A DNA stretch of 47,935 nt, taken from JAKVJE01 sp047722305. GTDB taxonomy: Bacteria > Actinomycetota > Actinomycetes > Actinomycetales > Microbacteriaceae. How positions within the stretch are numbered: the stretch's first letter is position 1; each line of letters starts with the position of its first letter. The stretch covers positions 1 through 47,935 of the forward strand of contig JBDNYM010000010.1 in the NCBI GenBank assembly GCA_047722305.1. Reading direction: 5' to 3'. The translations under genes and the position numbers were made by a program. Below the pieces are notes generated by a model, which saw only the letters and a list, made by a program, of their open reading frames with translations, searched no databases and was not told the origin of the DNA. Below are positions 9,823-19,077 of this stretch, piece by piece.

Positions 9823-10118
9823 TGGCGACCCCGTTCGCGGTGGAGATCGTCTCCGCCGACCGCATCGTGTGGTCGGGGCAGGCGGAGCAGCTCGTGGCCC
9901 GCACCCAGATCGGGGAGATCGGGGTGCTGGCCGGCCACGAGCCGATGCTGTCGCTGCTCGGCGAGGGGCCGATCCGCATCACCACCCCCGACGGCGACGT
10001 GCTGACCGCCACCGCCACCGATGGCTTCCTGTCGGTGGAGGGCGACGTGGTGCGCATCGTGGCCCGGGAGGCGGCGCTGCCGCAGCCCGACGCCAAGACG
10101 GGCCCCGGCCGCCGGTGA
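9822..10118 (+). CDS. atpC: ATP synthase F1 subunit epsilon, short form
   Basis: Rotor subunit that links gamma to the c-ring. The 98 residues cover the N-terminal beta-sandwich (FAVEIVSADRIVWSGQAEQLV, then IGEIGVLAGHEPML and a DGFLSVEGDVVRIV strand). The C-terminal helix pair that inhibits ATP hydrolysis in E. coli is absent, as in a number of Actinobacteria. It starts inside the atpD stop and its own stop overlaps the next gene by four bases (GTGA), so three genes are coupled. Confidence 0.93.
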
Positions 10119-10945
10119 CGCAGCTCGGGAAGCCCAGCGGGCGCATCCGCGTCCCGGGCGAGGCCGCGCTGCAGATCAGCTGGGCGGCGCAGACCAACGT
10201 GGGGCTGGTGCGCGAGCGCAACGAAGACTCCCTGCTGGCTGACGGGACGGTGTTCGCCGTCGCCGACGGCATGGGCGGACACCTGGCCGGCGACCTGGCC
10301 AGCACCGCGATCGTGAAGGGGCTGGTGGCCCAGCGCGCTCAGTTCCCGGTGCGGCCGCAGGCCGTGTTCGAGGCGCTGCTGGCGGCGTCGGATGCGGTGC
10401 GGGGCATCTCATCCGAATCGGGCGGGTCCTCAGGATCGACCATCACCGGGGTGGCGCTCACGCGCGGCGACGACGGCGACCCGGCCTGGCTGGTGTTCAA
10501 CATCGGCGACTCGCGCGTGTATGTGTTTGCGGAGGGCGAGCTGACCCAGGTCACCCACGACCACTCGGTGGTCCAGGAGCTCATGGATGCGGGCCGGATC
10601 ACCCCCGACGAGGCGCTGGAGCACCCCGACCGCAACGCGATCACGCGCGCCATCGGCTTCAACATGAACCCGAAGCCCGACTTCTGGCTGCTGAACCTGG
10701 TGACCGGGATGCGGTTCCTGGTCTGCTCGGACGGGCTGTTCAAGGAGGTGCCCGTCGAAGAGATCGCCCAGGTGCTGTCCACGCTGCCGGAGCCCTCGGA
10801 TGCGGCCGGCGAGCTCGTGCAGGCGGCGATCGACAACGGCGGGCGCGACAACGTGTCCGTGGTGGTGGTCGCGGTGGATGCGGCGCCGGAGCCGGCGGAG
10901 CGGCCGGAACCAGTGCAGCCGGCCCCACAGCCCGCCGCATCCTGA
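10115..10945 (+). CDS. PP2C-family Ser/Thr protein phosphatase
   Basis: Metal-dependent protein phosphatase, presumably reversing Ser/Thr kinase phosphorylation. The 276 residues show the PP2C motifs in order: RNEDSLL near residue 37, VADGMGGHLAG, STITGVAL, FNIGDSRVYVF, THDHSVVQELMDAG, CSDGLFKEV and GGRDNVSVVVV, supplying the Asp residues for the two metal ions. No membrane helix follows the catalytic domain, unlike PstP of mycobacteria; the tail is Pro/Glu/Ala-rich. Start GTG 10115 overlaps the atpC stop (GTGA). That it is translated with the ATP synthase operon suggests a link to energy state, but its substrate is unknown. Confidence 0.9.
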   Translation: MTQLGKPSGRIRVPGEAALQISWAAQTNVGLVRERNEDSLLADGTVFAVADGMGGHLAGDLASTAIVKGLVAQRAQFPVRPQAVFEALLAASDAVRGISSESGGSSGSTITGVALTRGDDGDPAWLVFNIGDSRVYVFAEGELTQVTHDHSVVQELMDAGRITPDEALEHPDRNAITRAIGFNMNPKPDFWLLNLVTGMRFLVCSDGLFKEVPVEEIAQVLSTLPEPSDAAGELVQAAIDNGGRDNVSVVVVAVDAAPEPAERPEPVQPAPQPAAS

Positions 10946-10951
10946 GCCCGC

Positions 10952-10966
10952 TACCCTGACGGGGTG
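10952..10966 (+). promoter_or_regulatory. Putative leaderless promoter of the site-2 protease gene
   Basis: TACCCT (10952-10957) ends six bases before GTG 10964, with no Shine-Dalgarno sequence in the 18-base gap. Confidence 0.4.
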
Positions 10967-12280
10967 CACATCTTCTGGTACATCCTCGGCATCGCCGTCT
11001 TCGCCCTGGCCTTGACCGTGTCGGTCGCCTTCCACGAGTTCGGCCACATGATCACCGGCAAGCTGTTCGGCGTGAAGGTGACCGAGTTCATGATCGGCTT
11101 CGGTCCCAAGCTCTGGTCCAAGCGCGTCGGCGAGACCGAGTACGGCCTGAAGGCGATCCCGGCCGGCGGCTATACGGCGCTCATCGGCATGTACCCGCCG
11201 ACGGGGGTCGCGAAGCCGTACACCGGCCCGTTCGCGAAGCTGGTACGGGATGCCCGGGCGGCATCCGACGAGACCATCGGCGAGGGCGAGGACGACCGCA
11301 CGTTCTACCGGCTGCCGGTGTGGAAGCGGCTGGTGGTGATGGTGGCGGGCATCTTCGCCAACCTGCTGCTCGCGGCCGTGCTGTTCGCGGTGCTGATCAT
11401 GGGCATCGGGCAGGTGCAGCCCACCACCACCATCGACGCGGTGTCGCGCTGCGTGCACGATGCCACGTCCAGCAGCCAGGCGTGCGCCGCGGGCGACCCG
11501 GTGGCCCCGGGGGCGGAGGCCGGGCTGCGCGCCGGCGACCGGGTGGTGGCGGTGGACGGCACCCGCGTCGCCTCCTGGACGCAGATGCAGCAGCTGGTGC
11601 AGGGTCGCGCCGGCCAGCCCACCAGGGTCGTGATTGAGCGGGATGGGCAGCGGCTGACGCTCACGATGACCCCGCAGCCCGCCCAGCGCGCGGTCACCGA
11701 CTCGTTCGAGCAGCCCCAGCACGACGCCTCCGGCAAGATCCGCACCGAGACGGTCGGCTTCATCGGCATCACGCCCGCCGAGGCGCGCACCCGGGGGAGT
11801 TTCGGCGATGCGATGGGGATGCTCTGGCAGACCACCGCGGCCTCGGCACGGGTGGTGGTGCAGCTGCCCGTGCAGGTCTATGACGTCACCGCCGACCTGG
11901 TCACCGGCCGGCAGCGCTCGCTGGAGTCCCCCATGAGTATCGTGGGCGTGGGCCGCGTCGCCGGCGAGGTGGCCTCCGACCAGCAGGTGGGGCTGCTCGA
12001 CAAAGTCGCGGTGATGTTGTCGCTGACCGCGTCGCTCAACATCGCGCTGATGCTGTTCAACCTCGTCCCCCTGGTGCCGCTCGACGGCGGCCACGCGTTC
12101 GGCGCCCTCTGGGAGGGGGTGCGCCGCCGCTGGGCCCGCTGGCGGGGGCGCCCCGACCCGGGCCCGTTCGACGCCGCCCGGCTGACGCCGCTCACCATCG
12201 CGGTGGTCGCGGTGCTGATCGCCATGACCGTGCTGCTGGTGGCCGCCGACCTGTTCAACCCGGTCCGGGTGCTGGGGTAG
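10964..12280 (+). CDS. Site-2 intramembrane zinc metalloprotease (RseP/Rip1 family, M50)
   Basis: Cuts membrane-bound substrates such as anti-sigma factors within the membrane. The 438 residues have the zinc motif HEFGH at 24-28 in the first helix, a second helix near 125-145, a PDZ domain (about 180-245, with AGLRAGDRVVAVDGTRV), and a C-terminal membrane region with NLVPLVPLDGGHAF, which supplies the third zinc ligand. In most Actinobacteria this gene sits between dxr and ispG. Here neither is present and it follows a PP2C gene instead. GTG 10964 has a leaderless-type promoter. Confidence 0.93.
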   Translation: MHIFWYILGIAVFALALTVSVAFHEFGHMITGKLFGVKVTEFMIGFGPKLWSKRVGETEYGLKAIPAGGYTALIGMYPPTGVAKPYTGPFAKLVRDARAASDETIGEGEDDRTFYRLPVWKRLVVMVAGIFANLLLAAVLFAVLIMGIGQVQPTTTIDAVSRCVHDATSSSQACAAGDPVAPGAEAGLRAGDRVVAVDGTRVASWTQMQQLVQGRAGQPTRVVIERDGQRLTLTMTPQPAQRAVTDSFEQPQHDASGKIRTETVGFIGITPAEARTRGSFGDAMGMLWQTTAASARVVVQLPVQVYDVTADLVTGRQRSLESPMSIVGVGRVAGEVASDQQVGLLDKVAVMLSLTASLNIALMLFNLVPLVPLDGGHAFGALWEGVRRRWARWRGRPDPGPFDAARLTPLTIAVVAVLIAMTVLLVAADLFNPVRVLG

Positions 12281-12320
12281 CGCCAGCTGAGCCCGACGAA
12301 CCGCCGGCCCTCGGCCTCGG

Positions 12321-12335
12321 TAGACTGTCCGGGTG
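12321..12335 (+). promoter_or_regulatory. Promoter -10 element TAGACT with GTG at leaderless spacing
   Basis: TAGACTGTCCGGGTG is identical to the 15 bases at 32354-32368 that start the M16 protease gene. TAGACT ends six bases before a GTG (12333). Transcription probably begins near 12333. Confidence 0.5.
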
Positions 12336-12371
12336 CGATCCGGAGCGGATCGGAGCGAGCGGGAGGGTCGG

Positions 12372-12761
12372 ATGGCGGATGAGGGCAGAGGTGTCGAGGA
12401 CGGCGACGGCGAGCGCGCCCCCGGGGCGCTGCGCGCCGTCCGGCCGTTGGCCGTCGTCGCCGGTCTGGCCGCTCTGGTCCTGACCGTGCAGCTGCCGCCC
12501 ATCTACGCGCGACTGCTGCAACTGGGCGTCCTCGCGGTGGCGGTGTTCATCGCGGTGACGCTGTTCCGCGTCCGGCGGCGCGCGTTCGCGGTGGGGGCGA
12601 TCGTGGTGGCGGTCGTCTACCTGCCGATCTTCGTGTGGCCGGGGCTGCTGTGGACGATTCTCAGCGTGGCCGCCGCCGTGTACCTGTTCGTGCTGGCCGT
12701 TCTATTCAAGGGGCCGCCGCCGGAGCCCGATCCCGACAATCTGCCGCAGCGCTTCTTCTGA
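12372..12761 (+). CDS. Small multi-spanning membrane protein of unknown function
   Basis: Not recognised as a named family. The 129 residues have a charged N-terminal part (residues 1-28, Asp/Glu/Arg-rich) followed by about four short hydrophobic segments (30-50, 52-72, 77-95, 97-115) and a proline-rich acidic tail ending in LPQRFF. ATG 12372 is preceded by GGGAGG five bases upstream. An alternative GTG at 12333 lies at leaderless spacing from TAGACT and would add 13 residues of low-complexity Arg/Ser/Glu sequence. Between the site-2 protease and proS its role is open; the tail and helix pattern resemble small actinobacterial DUF membrane proteins. Confidence 0.7.
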   Translation: MADEGRGVEDGDGERAPGALRAVRPLAVVAGLAALVLTVQLPPIYARLLQLGVLAVAVFIAVTLFRVRRRAFAVGAIVVAVVYLPIFVWPGLLWTILSVAAAVYLFVLAVLFKGPPPEPDPDNLPQRFF

Positions 12762-12801
12762 GCGTCGGTCGTTCTATCCCAGCCTGGAGGCCCGTATCAC
12801 C

Positions 12802-14580
12802 ATGATCACCCGAATGTCGACGCTGTTCCTGCGCACCCTGCGCGACGACCCGGCCGATGCGGAGGTGGCCAGCCACCGGCTGCTGGTCCGTGCCGGGTTC
12901 ATCCGTCGCGAGGCGCCGGGCGTGTTCGCCTGGCTGCCGCTGGGACTGCGCGTGCTGCGTCGCATCGAGCACGTGGTGCGCGAGGAGATGGTCGCCGCCG
13001 GCTCGCAGGAGGTCCACTTCCCGGCCCTGCTGCCGCGTGAGCCCTATGAGGCGACCGGCCGGTGGACGGAGTACGGGCCCGAGCTGTTCAAACTGCAGGA
13101 TCGCAAGGGCGCCGACTACCTGCTCGCCCCCACCCACGAGGAGGTCTTCACCCTGCTGGTGAAGGACCTCTACGCGTCGTACAAAGATCTGCCGGTCAAC
13201 CTGTTCCAGATCCAGACCAAGTACCGCGACGAGCTGCGGCCCCGCGCCGGGCTGCTGCGCGGCCGCGAGTTCGTGATGAAGGACGCCTACTCGTTCGACA
13301 TCGACGACGCCGGGCTCGACGTCAGCTACCAGGCCATGCGCGACGCCTACGAGCGCATCTTCCGGCGCCTCGGCGTCGAGTACGCCATCGTCCAGGCGAA
13401 CGCCGGCCCCATGGGCGGTTCGCGCAGCGAGGAATTCCTGTCGCCGTCGCCGATCGGGGAGGACACCTTCGTGCGTTCGGCGGGCGGCTACGCGGCCAAC
13501 ACCGAGGCGGTCACCACCCCGCTCGCGGCGGAGGCCCCCATCGAGGGGCAGCCCGACCCGGTGGTGGTGCCGTCGCCCGACGCCGCGACCATCGGCACTC
13601 TGGTGTCGCTGTTCAACGCCGAGCACCCGCGCGCCGACCGGCCGTGGACGGCCGCCGATACGCTCAAGAACGTCGTCCTGGCGCTGACCGACCGGGACGG
13701 CCGGCGCTCGCTGGTGGTCGTGGGACTGCCGGGCGACCGCGAGGTCGATCTCGACCGGGCCGAGATCGCCTTCGATCCCTGCGCGGTCGAAGCGGCCACG
13801 CCGGAAGACTTCGCCGCTCATCCTGGACTCGTCAAAGGCTACATCGGCCCCTGGTCGGCGGATGGACCGGTGCTGGGGGAGCACAGCGCGACGGGCATTC
13901 CCTACCTGCTCGATCCGCGGGTGGCGCGGGGGAGTCGCTGGATCACCGGCGCCAATCAGCTCGAGGCGCACGTGGCCAACCTGGTGTGCGGCCGCGACTT
14001 CGAGGGCGATGGCGTCGCCGACGTGGCCGAGGTGCGGGCGGGCGACCCGGCCCCCGACGGGTCGGGACCGCTGGAGATGGCTCGGGGCATCGAGATCGGA
14101 CACGTCTTCCAACTCGGACGCAAGTACGCCGACGCCCTGGATCTGCAGGTGCTCGACGAGGCCGGACGGCTCACGACCGTGACCATGGGGTCGTACGGCA
14201 TCGGCATCACCCGGGTGCTGGCCGTCATCGCCCAGGCCCACCACGATGACCGCGGACTGGTGTGGCCGCGGGCGGTGGCCCCGTTCGACGTGCACGTGGT
14301 CGCTACCGGCCGGGGGGACGAGGTGTTCGCCGTCGCCGAGCGCCTGGCCGAGCAGTTCCGGGCCGTCGGCGCCGAGGTGCTGCTGGACGACCGCCGCAAG
14401 GTCTCGGCCGGGGTGAAGTTCCGCGACGCCGAGCTGCTCGGCAATCCGCTGAGTGTGATCGTGGGCCGCGGGCTCGCCACCGGCGTGGTCGAGCTGCGCG
14501 ACCGGGCCACCGACGCCCGCACCGAGGTGCCGGTGGACGAGGCCGTCGAGCGCGCCCAGACGGCGGGGCTGCTCGGCTGA
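12802..14580 (+). CDS. proS: Prolyl-tRNA synthetase, bacterial type with editing domain
   Basis: Charges tRNA-Pro with proline. The 592 residues show class II motif 1 near residue 20-70 (VRAGFIRREAPGVFAWLPLG), motif 2 with the TPTHEE-type loop (LLAPTHEEVFT) and FQIQTKYRDELRPRAG, a central insertion (about 225-400) matching the YbaK-like editing domain that clears Ala-tRNA-Pro, motif 3 (VTMGSYGIGITRVLA), and a C-terminal anticodon-binding domain (PFDVHVV to the end). ATG 12802 was chosen by family N-terminus (ITRMSTLFLRTLRDDPADAE). It precedes nusA directly, with no rimP between. Confidence 0.97.
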   Translation: MITRMSTLFLRTLRDDPADAEVASHRLLVRAGFIRREAPGVFAWLPLGLRVLRRIEHVVREEMVAAGSQEVHFPALLPREPYEATGRWTEYGPELFKLQDRKGADYLLAPTHEEVFTLLVKDLYASYKDLPVNLFQIQTKYRDELRPRAGLLRGREFVMKDAYSFDIDDAGLDVSYQAMRDAYERIFRRLGVEYAIVQANAGPMGGSRSEEFLSPSPIGEDTFVRSAGGYAANTEAVTTPLAAEAPIEGQPDPVVVPSPDAATIGTLVSLFNAEHPRADRPWTAADTLKNVVLALTDRDGRRSLVVVGLPGDREVDLDRAEIAFDPCAVEAATPEDFAAHPGLVKGYIGPWSADGPVLGEHSATGIPYLLDPRVARGSRWITGANQLEAHVANLVCGRDFEGDGVADVAEVRAGDPAPDGSGPLEMARGIEIGHVFQLGRKYADALDLQVLDEAGRLTTVTMGSYGIGITRVLAVIAQAHHDDRGLVWPRAVAPFDVHVVATGRGDEVFAVAERLAEQFRAVGAEVLLDDRRKVSAGVKFRDAELLGNPLSVIVGRGLATGVVELRDRATDARTEVPVDEAVERAQTAGLLG

Positions 14581-14605
14581 CGCGCTGCCGGGCCCGACCG
14601 GGTGG

Positions 14606-14611
14606 TAGCCT
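14606..14611 (+). promoter_or_regulatory. -10-like hexamer TAGCCT upstream of nusA
   Basis: TAGCCT lies about 60 bases before the nusA start in the 88-base gap after proS. No clear -35 is seen. Confidence 0.35.
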
Positions 14612-14668
14612 GTTTCTCTGGTCCAACGTCCGGCGCCTCGGCCCGGGCTGCACAGTGAGGAGAGCGGC

Positions 14669-15652
14669 ATGGAAATCGACGTGAGTGTGCTGCGGCTCCT
14701 CGAACACGAGCGGGGCATCCCGCTCGACGAGCTCGCCGGCATCATCGAGCAGGCCATTCTGGCCGCCTACGAGAAGCACACCGGCACGGTGGACGACTCG
14801 CTGCACGTCGATCTCGACCGCCGCACCGGGAAAGTACGTGTCCTGCGCCCCCGGGTGGACGAGTCGGGGGCCGTGGTGGGCGAGGACGAGCTGGAGCCGG
14901 GCGGCTTCGGCCGTATCGCCGCCGCCGCCGCACGCCAGGTCATCAACCAGCGGCTGCATCAGATCGAAGACGAGTCCGTCCTCGGCGACTTCAAGGACCG
15001 CGAGGGCACCATCATCGCCGGTCAAGTGCAGCAGGGGCTGAATCCCCGCATGGTGCGCGTCGCCCTGGGCGACGATGTCGAGGCGATCCTGCCCCCCGAG
15101 GAGCAGGTGCCCGGCGAGCAGTACGGGCACGGCACGCGCTTGCGCGTCTACGTCACGTCGGTGGCCCGCGGTCGCCGCGGCCCCGAGATCACGGTCTCCC
15201 GCACCCACCCCGGTCTGGTGCGGCGGCTGTTCGAGTTCGAGGTGCCCGAGATCGGCCAGGGCCTGGTCGAGATCCGCGCCATCGCCCGCGAGGCCGGGCA
15301 CCGCACCAAGATCGGGGTGCGCGCGACCCGCCCCGGCGTCAACGCCAAGGGTGCTTGCATCGGTGAACTCGGTGCCCGGGTGCGCGCCGTGCAGTCCGAA
15401 CTCGGCCGGGAGAAGATCGACATCGTCGACTTCGACGACGACTTGGGGACGTTCGTCGCCAACGCGCTCTCGCCGGCGAAGGTCACCGGCACCATCGTGC
15501 TCGACGAGGGGCTGCGGGCCGTGCGCGCGTTCGTCCCTGCCGACCAGCTCTCGCTGGCCATCGGCAAGGAAGGGCAGAACGCCCGCCTGGCCGCCAAACT
15601 GACGATGGCCAAGATCGACATCCAGCCCGACGACGGCCGCCCGGCGGTGTGA
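14669..15652 (+). CDS. nusA: Transcription termination/antitermination factor NusA
   Basis: Binds RNA polymerase and nascent RNA to control pausing, termination and antitermination. The 327 residues run through the N-terminal RNA polymerase-binding domain (1-125), an S1 domain (about 130-200, GTIIAGQVQQGLNPRMVRVALG) and two KH domains (RTKIGVRATRPGVNAKGACIGELGARV stretch and the second ending in AIGKEGQNARLAAKLTMAKIDI). It lacks the acidic C-terminal repeats of enterobacteria, as usual for Actinobacteria. ATG 14669 follows GAGGAGAG. Its usual partners rimP (before) and ylxR (after) are missing here. Confidence 0.97.
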   Translation: MEIDVSVLRLLEHERGIPLDELAGIIEQAILAAYEKHTGTVDDSLHVDLDRRTGKVRVLRPRVDESGAVVGEDELEPGGFGRIAAAAARQVINQRLHQIEDESVLGDFKDREGTIIAGQVQQGLNPRMVRVALGDDVEAILPPEEQVPGEQYGHGTRLRVYVTSVARGRRGPEITVSRTHPGLVRRLFEFEVPEIGQGLVEIRAIAREAGHRTKIGVRATRPGVNAKGACIGELGARVRAVQSELGREKIDIVDFDDDLGTFVANALSPAKVTGTIVLDEGLRAVRAFVPADQLSLAIGKEGQNARLAAKLTMAKIDIQPDDGRPAV

Positions 15653-15692
15653 GGGCGGAATACCCGCATTCCTCGTGTGGTTGCATGAAGAC

Positions 15693-15698
15693 GGTACT
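15693..15698 (+). promoter_or_regulatory. Possible infB promoter in the nusA-infB gap
   Basis: The 204-base gap holds TACTAT (about 15693-15698), a good -10 match, which would give infB an mRNA leader of about 150 bases. No reading frame resembling YlxR is present. The rest of the gap shows no recognisable element apart from the infB ribosome binding site GGAG near 15849. Confidence 0.35.
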
Positions 15699-15856
15699 AT
15701 TCTGAGGTTGGCGTGTCGCATCCCGGCACCCTGGCTGAACCAGACAGAACGGCTGATGGCTGATGGAAACCAAATGAACGGCGCGCGATGAGTCGCCGAG
15801 ACCGCTAGACCACCTGCTCCCAATTGTCCTGGGCGCGGGCCCGAGACAGGAGCATT

Positions 15857-18556
15857 GTGGCAAAACCACGCGTATTTGAAGTCGCCAAAGAGCTTGGCAT
15901 GTCCAGCAAGCAGCTCATCGAGCACTTGCAGCAGATGGGGGAGTTCGTCAAGGCTCCCTCATCCAGCATCGAGCCGCCCGTCGTGCGCCGGCTGAAAGAG
16001 CGCTTCCCCCCGAAGACGGATGCGGCGAAGCCGAAGACCAAGAAGCCCGCCACGCCGCGTTCCGCCGGAAGCGCCCCCGCCCCGCGCGCTCCGCAGTCTT
16101 CGCCGGCCCCCCAGCCATCGTCGTCGCGTCCGGCCTCGTCCGCCTCGACGCCCGCTGCGGACGCGGTCCGCCCCTCGTCTTCGCGCCCGATGCCGGGACC
16201 GCAGCGTCCGGCACCCCGTCGCGCGGCCGATCGTCCGGCCCCGCGGCCGCACGAGGCCGGGCCGCGTCCGGGCGGCGCCACACCGCACGCTCCGGGCGAC
16301 GGCTCTCGTCCGGCCATCCCACGTCCCCGCGCCCCGCGTCCCGGCAACAATCCCTTCTCGTCCAAGCAGGGGATGCACGTTCCGCACCCGCCGCGTCCGG
16401 GTGTCCCGCGCCAGGGCGGTCCCCGTCCCGGCGGCACCGGCGCGTTCTCTCGCAACGGCGCCCATCCGCGGCCGCATCCGCATCCCAACAGCGGCGGCCT
16501 GCGGCGGCCGGGCACCGGCGGCGGCAACCGCGCTGATCGGCGCGGCGGCGCCCGTACCGGCGCCGGCACCGGCGGCGCTCCTCGCCCCGCGTTCGGCGGG
16601 CCCCAGCGCGGGCGTGGCGGTCGCGGTCGTGGCGGCACAGCCGGCGCCTTCGGGCGCGGCGGCCGCTCCGGGCACGTTCGCAAGTCCAAGCGGGCCAAGC
16701 GCCAAGAGTTCGAGCAGATGGAGGCTCCGACCCTCGGCGGCGTCGTCGTTCCCCGCGGCAACGGCCAGACCGTCCGGCTGCGCCGCGGTGCCACGCTGAC
16801 CGACCTCGCCGACAAGATCGGAGCGAACCCGGCCTCGCTGGTGACCGTCCTGTTCCACCTGGGCGAGATGGCCACCGCCAACGAGTCGCTCGATGAGGAC
16901 ACGTTCTCGCTGCTGGCCGACGAGCTCGGCTTCAAAGTGCAGGTCGTCAGCCCCGAAGATGAGGATCGCGAGATCCTGGAGCAGTTCGACATCGATCCTG
17001 AGGCCGACGACGACGAGGACGACCTCGTGCGCCGGCCCCCGGTGGTCACCGTCATGGGCCACGTCGATCATGGCAAGACCAAGCTGCTCGACGCCATCCG
17101 CCACACCAACGTGGTCGGCGGCGAAGAGGGCGGCATCACCCAGCACATCGGCGCCTACCAGGTCGAGACCAACCTCGACGGCGACACCCGCAAGATCACG
17201 TTCATCGACACCCCGGGTCACGAGGCGTTCACGGCCATGCGCGCCCGCGGCGCCCAGGTCACCGATATCGCGGTGCTGGTCGTCGCGGCCGACGACGGCG
17301 TCATGCCGCAGACGGTCGAGGCGCTCAACCACGCCAAGGCTGCGGACGTGCCGATCGTGGTTGCCGTCAACAAGATCGACAAGCCGGGTGCGGACCCGCA
17401 GAAGATCCGCGGCCAGCTCACCGAGTACGGTCTCGTGGCCGAGGAGTACGGCGGCGACACGATGTTCGTCGACGTGTCGGCCAAGAACAAGATCGGCATC
17501 GACGACTTGCTCAGCGCCATCCTGCTCACCGCCGACGCCGGGCTCGACCTGCGCGCCAACCCCGACCGGGCCGCCGCCGGCGTCGCGATCGAGGCCAACC
17601 TCGACCGCGGCCGCGGTGCCGTCGCCACCGTGCTCGTCCAGAACGGCACCCTGCGCGTGGGCGACGCGATCGTGGCCGGCACCGCCTACGGGCGGGTACG
17701 CGCCATGTTCGACGAGAACGGCGTTCAGGTCGACGAAGCGCTCCCGTCGCGACCGGTGCAGGTGCTCGGGCTCACGTCCGTGCCCCGTGCCGGCGACACC
17801 ATCCTGGTCACCGACGACGACCGCACCGCCCGGCAGATCGCCGAGAAGCGCGAAGCCGCTCGGCGCAACGCCCAGCTCGCCAAGAGCCGCAAGCGCATCA
17901 GCCTGGAAGACTTCACCAAGGCGCTCGCCGAGGGCAAGGTCGAGACACTCAACCTGGTCATCAAGGGCGACGTGTCCGGTGCCGTCGAGGCGCTGGAGGA
18001 CGCGCTGCTCAAGATCGAGGTCGACGAGTCGGTGCAGCTCAACGTCATCCACCGCGCCGTCGGCGCCATCACCGAGTCGGACATCAACCTGGCCACGGTC
18101 GACAGCGCGATCGTGATCGGCTTCAACGTGCGGCCCGACACGAAGGCCCGCGAGGCGGCGGCCCGTGAGGGCGTCGACGTGCGCTTCTACTCGGTCATCT
18201 ACGACGCCATCGACGACATCGAGGCGGCGCTGAAGGGCATGCTCAAGCCCGAGTTCGAAGAGGTCAACACGGGCACGGCGGAGATCCGCGAGATCTTCCG
18301 CTCGTCCAAGTTCGGCAACATCGCCGGCTGCCTGGTACGGTCCGGGGCGGTCACGCGCAACTCCAAGGCGCGCGTGGTCCGCAACGGCGTCGTCACCGGC
18401 GACAACCTCGCCATCGAATCGCTGCGGCGGTTCAAGGACGACGTCACCGAGGTCAAACAGGGCATCGAGTGCGGCATCGGGCTCGGCAAGTTCAACGACA
18501 TCCAGGTCGGCGACGAGATCGAGACCTACGAGATGCGCGAGAAGCCGCGCGAGTAG
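15857..18556 (+). CDS. infB: Translation initiation factor IF-2
   Basis: GTPase that brings initiator tRNA to the 30S subunit and promotes subunit joining. The 899 residues start with an IF2_N domain (AKPRVFEVAKELGMSSKQLI) and a long low-complexity linker rich in Pro, Arg, Gly and Ala (about 60-285). A second IF2_N-like segment follows (RLRRGATLTDLADKIGANPA). The G domain has G1 GHVDHGKT near residue 401, G3 DTPGHEAFT and G4 NKIDK, and domains II-IV complete the protein. GTG 15857 with AGGAG upstream was chosen from the family N-terminus. The linker is strongly GC-biased, as usual in high-GC Actinobacteria. Confidence 0.98.
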   Translation: MAKPRVFEVAKELGMSSKQLIEHLQQMGEFVKAPSSSIEPPVVRRLKERFPPKTDAAKPKTKKPATPRSAGSAPAPRAPQSSPAPQPSSSRPASSASTPAADAVRPSSSRPMPGPQRPAPRRAADRPAPRPHEAGPRPGGATPHAPGDGSRPAIPRPRAPRPGNNPFSSKQGMHVPHPPRPGVPRQGGPRPGGTGAFSRNGAHPRPHPHPNSGGLRRPGTGGGNRADRRGGARTGAGTGGAPRPAFGGPQRGRGGRGRGGTAGAFGRGGRSGHVRKSKRAKRQEFEQMEAPTLGGVVVPRGNGQTVRLRRGATLTDLADKIGANPASLVTVLFHLGEMATANESLDEDTFSLLADELGFKVQVVSPEDEDREILEQFDIDPEADDDEDDLVRRPPVVTVMGHVDHGKTKLLDAIRHTNVVGGEEGGITQHIGAYQVETNLDGDTRKITFIDTPGHEAFTAMRARGAQVTDIAVLVVAADDGVMPQTVEALNHAKAADVPIVVAVNKIDKPGADPQKIRGQLTEYGLVAEEYGGDTMFVDVSAKNKIGIDDLLSAILLTADAGLDLRANPDRAAAGVAIEANLDRGRGAVATVLVQNGTLRVGDAIVAGTAYGRVRAMFDENGVQVDEALPSRPVQVLGLTSVPRAGDTILVTDDDRTARQIAEKREAARRNAQLAKSRKRISLEDFTKALAEGKVETLNLVIKGDVSGAVEALEDALLKIEVDESVQLNVIHRAVGAITESDINLATVDSAIVIGFNVRPDTKAREAAAREGVDVRFYSVIYDAIDDIEAALKGMLKPEFEEVNTGTAEIREIFRSSKFGNIAGCLVRSGAVTRNSKARVVRNGVVTGDNLAIESLRRFKDDVTEVKQGIECGIGLGKFNDIQVGDEIETYEMREKPRE

Positions 18557-18576
18557 TCGCGCCGAGAGGAGTCAGC

Positions 18577-19077
18577 ATGTCTCGTCCGGCAGCCGGTGGC
18601 CGCACCCGGCGGGTCGCCGATCGCATACGCGAGGTGGCGGCCCGCACCCTCGACCGCGAGGTCAAGGATCCGCGGCTCGGTTTCGTGACCATCACCGAGG
18701 TGCGCGTCACCGGGGACCTGCAGCACGCCACGCTGTATTACACGGTGCTCGGCGACGAGCAGGAGCGCGCCGACACCGCCACCGCCCTGGAGCGCGTCAC
18801 CGGTCTGGTGCGCACCCAGGTGGGCCGGGCGATCCCGCTGCGGCTGACGCCCACCATCGAGTTCGTGCCCGACACGGTGCCGGAAGACGCCGGCCGGCTG
18901 GAGGATGCGCTGCGGGCCGCCCGCGAGCGCGATGCCGAGCTGCGGCGCCGCGCCGAGGGGGCCGCCTACTCCGGCGGAGAGGACGCCTACCGGCACGACG
19001 ACGCGGATGAACCCGGTGAAGCGGGCGAGTCCGGCGCTTCGGGCGCCGCCGGCGCCGTGGACGAGCCTGGCGAGTGA
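18577..19077 (+). CDS. rbfA: 30S ribosome-binding factor A
   Basis: Cold-shock protein needed for 16S rRNA 5'-end maturation in the 30S subunit. The 166 residues hold the KH-type RbfA domain (about 1-118: RVADRIREVAARTLDREVKDPRLG, then VTITEVRVTGDLQHATLYYTVLG by position, and IPLRLTPTIEFVPD). A poorly ordered tail rich in Asp, Glu, Gly and Ala follows (120-166). ATG 18577 follows GAGAGGAG. Its stop overlaps the truB start by four bases (GTGA). Confidence 0.94.
   Translation: MSRPAAGGRTRRVADRIREVAARTLDREVKDPRLGFVTITEVRVTGDLQHATLYYTVLGDEQERADTATALERVTGLVRTQVGRAIPLRLTPTIEFVPDTVPEDAGRLEDALRAARERDAELRRRAEGAAYSGGEDAYRHDDADEPGEAGESGASGAAGAVDEPGE

Noticed and set aside
16080..16700. Separate gene in the Pro/Arg/Gly-rich region of infB
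   Set aside because: It is the normal low-complexity linker of actinobacterial IF-2, continuous with conserved domains on both sides.
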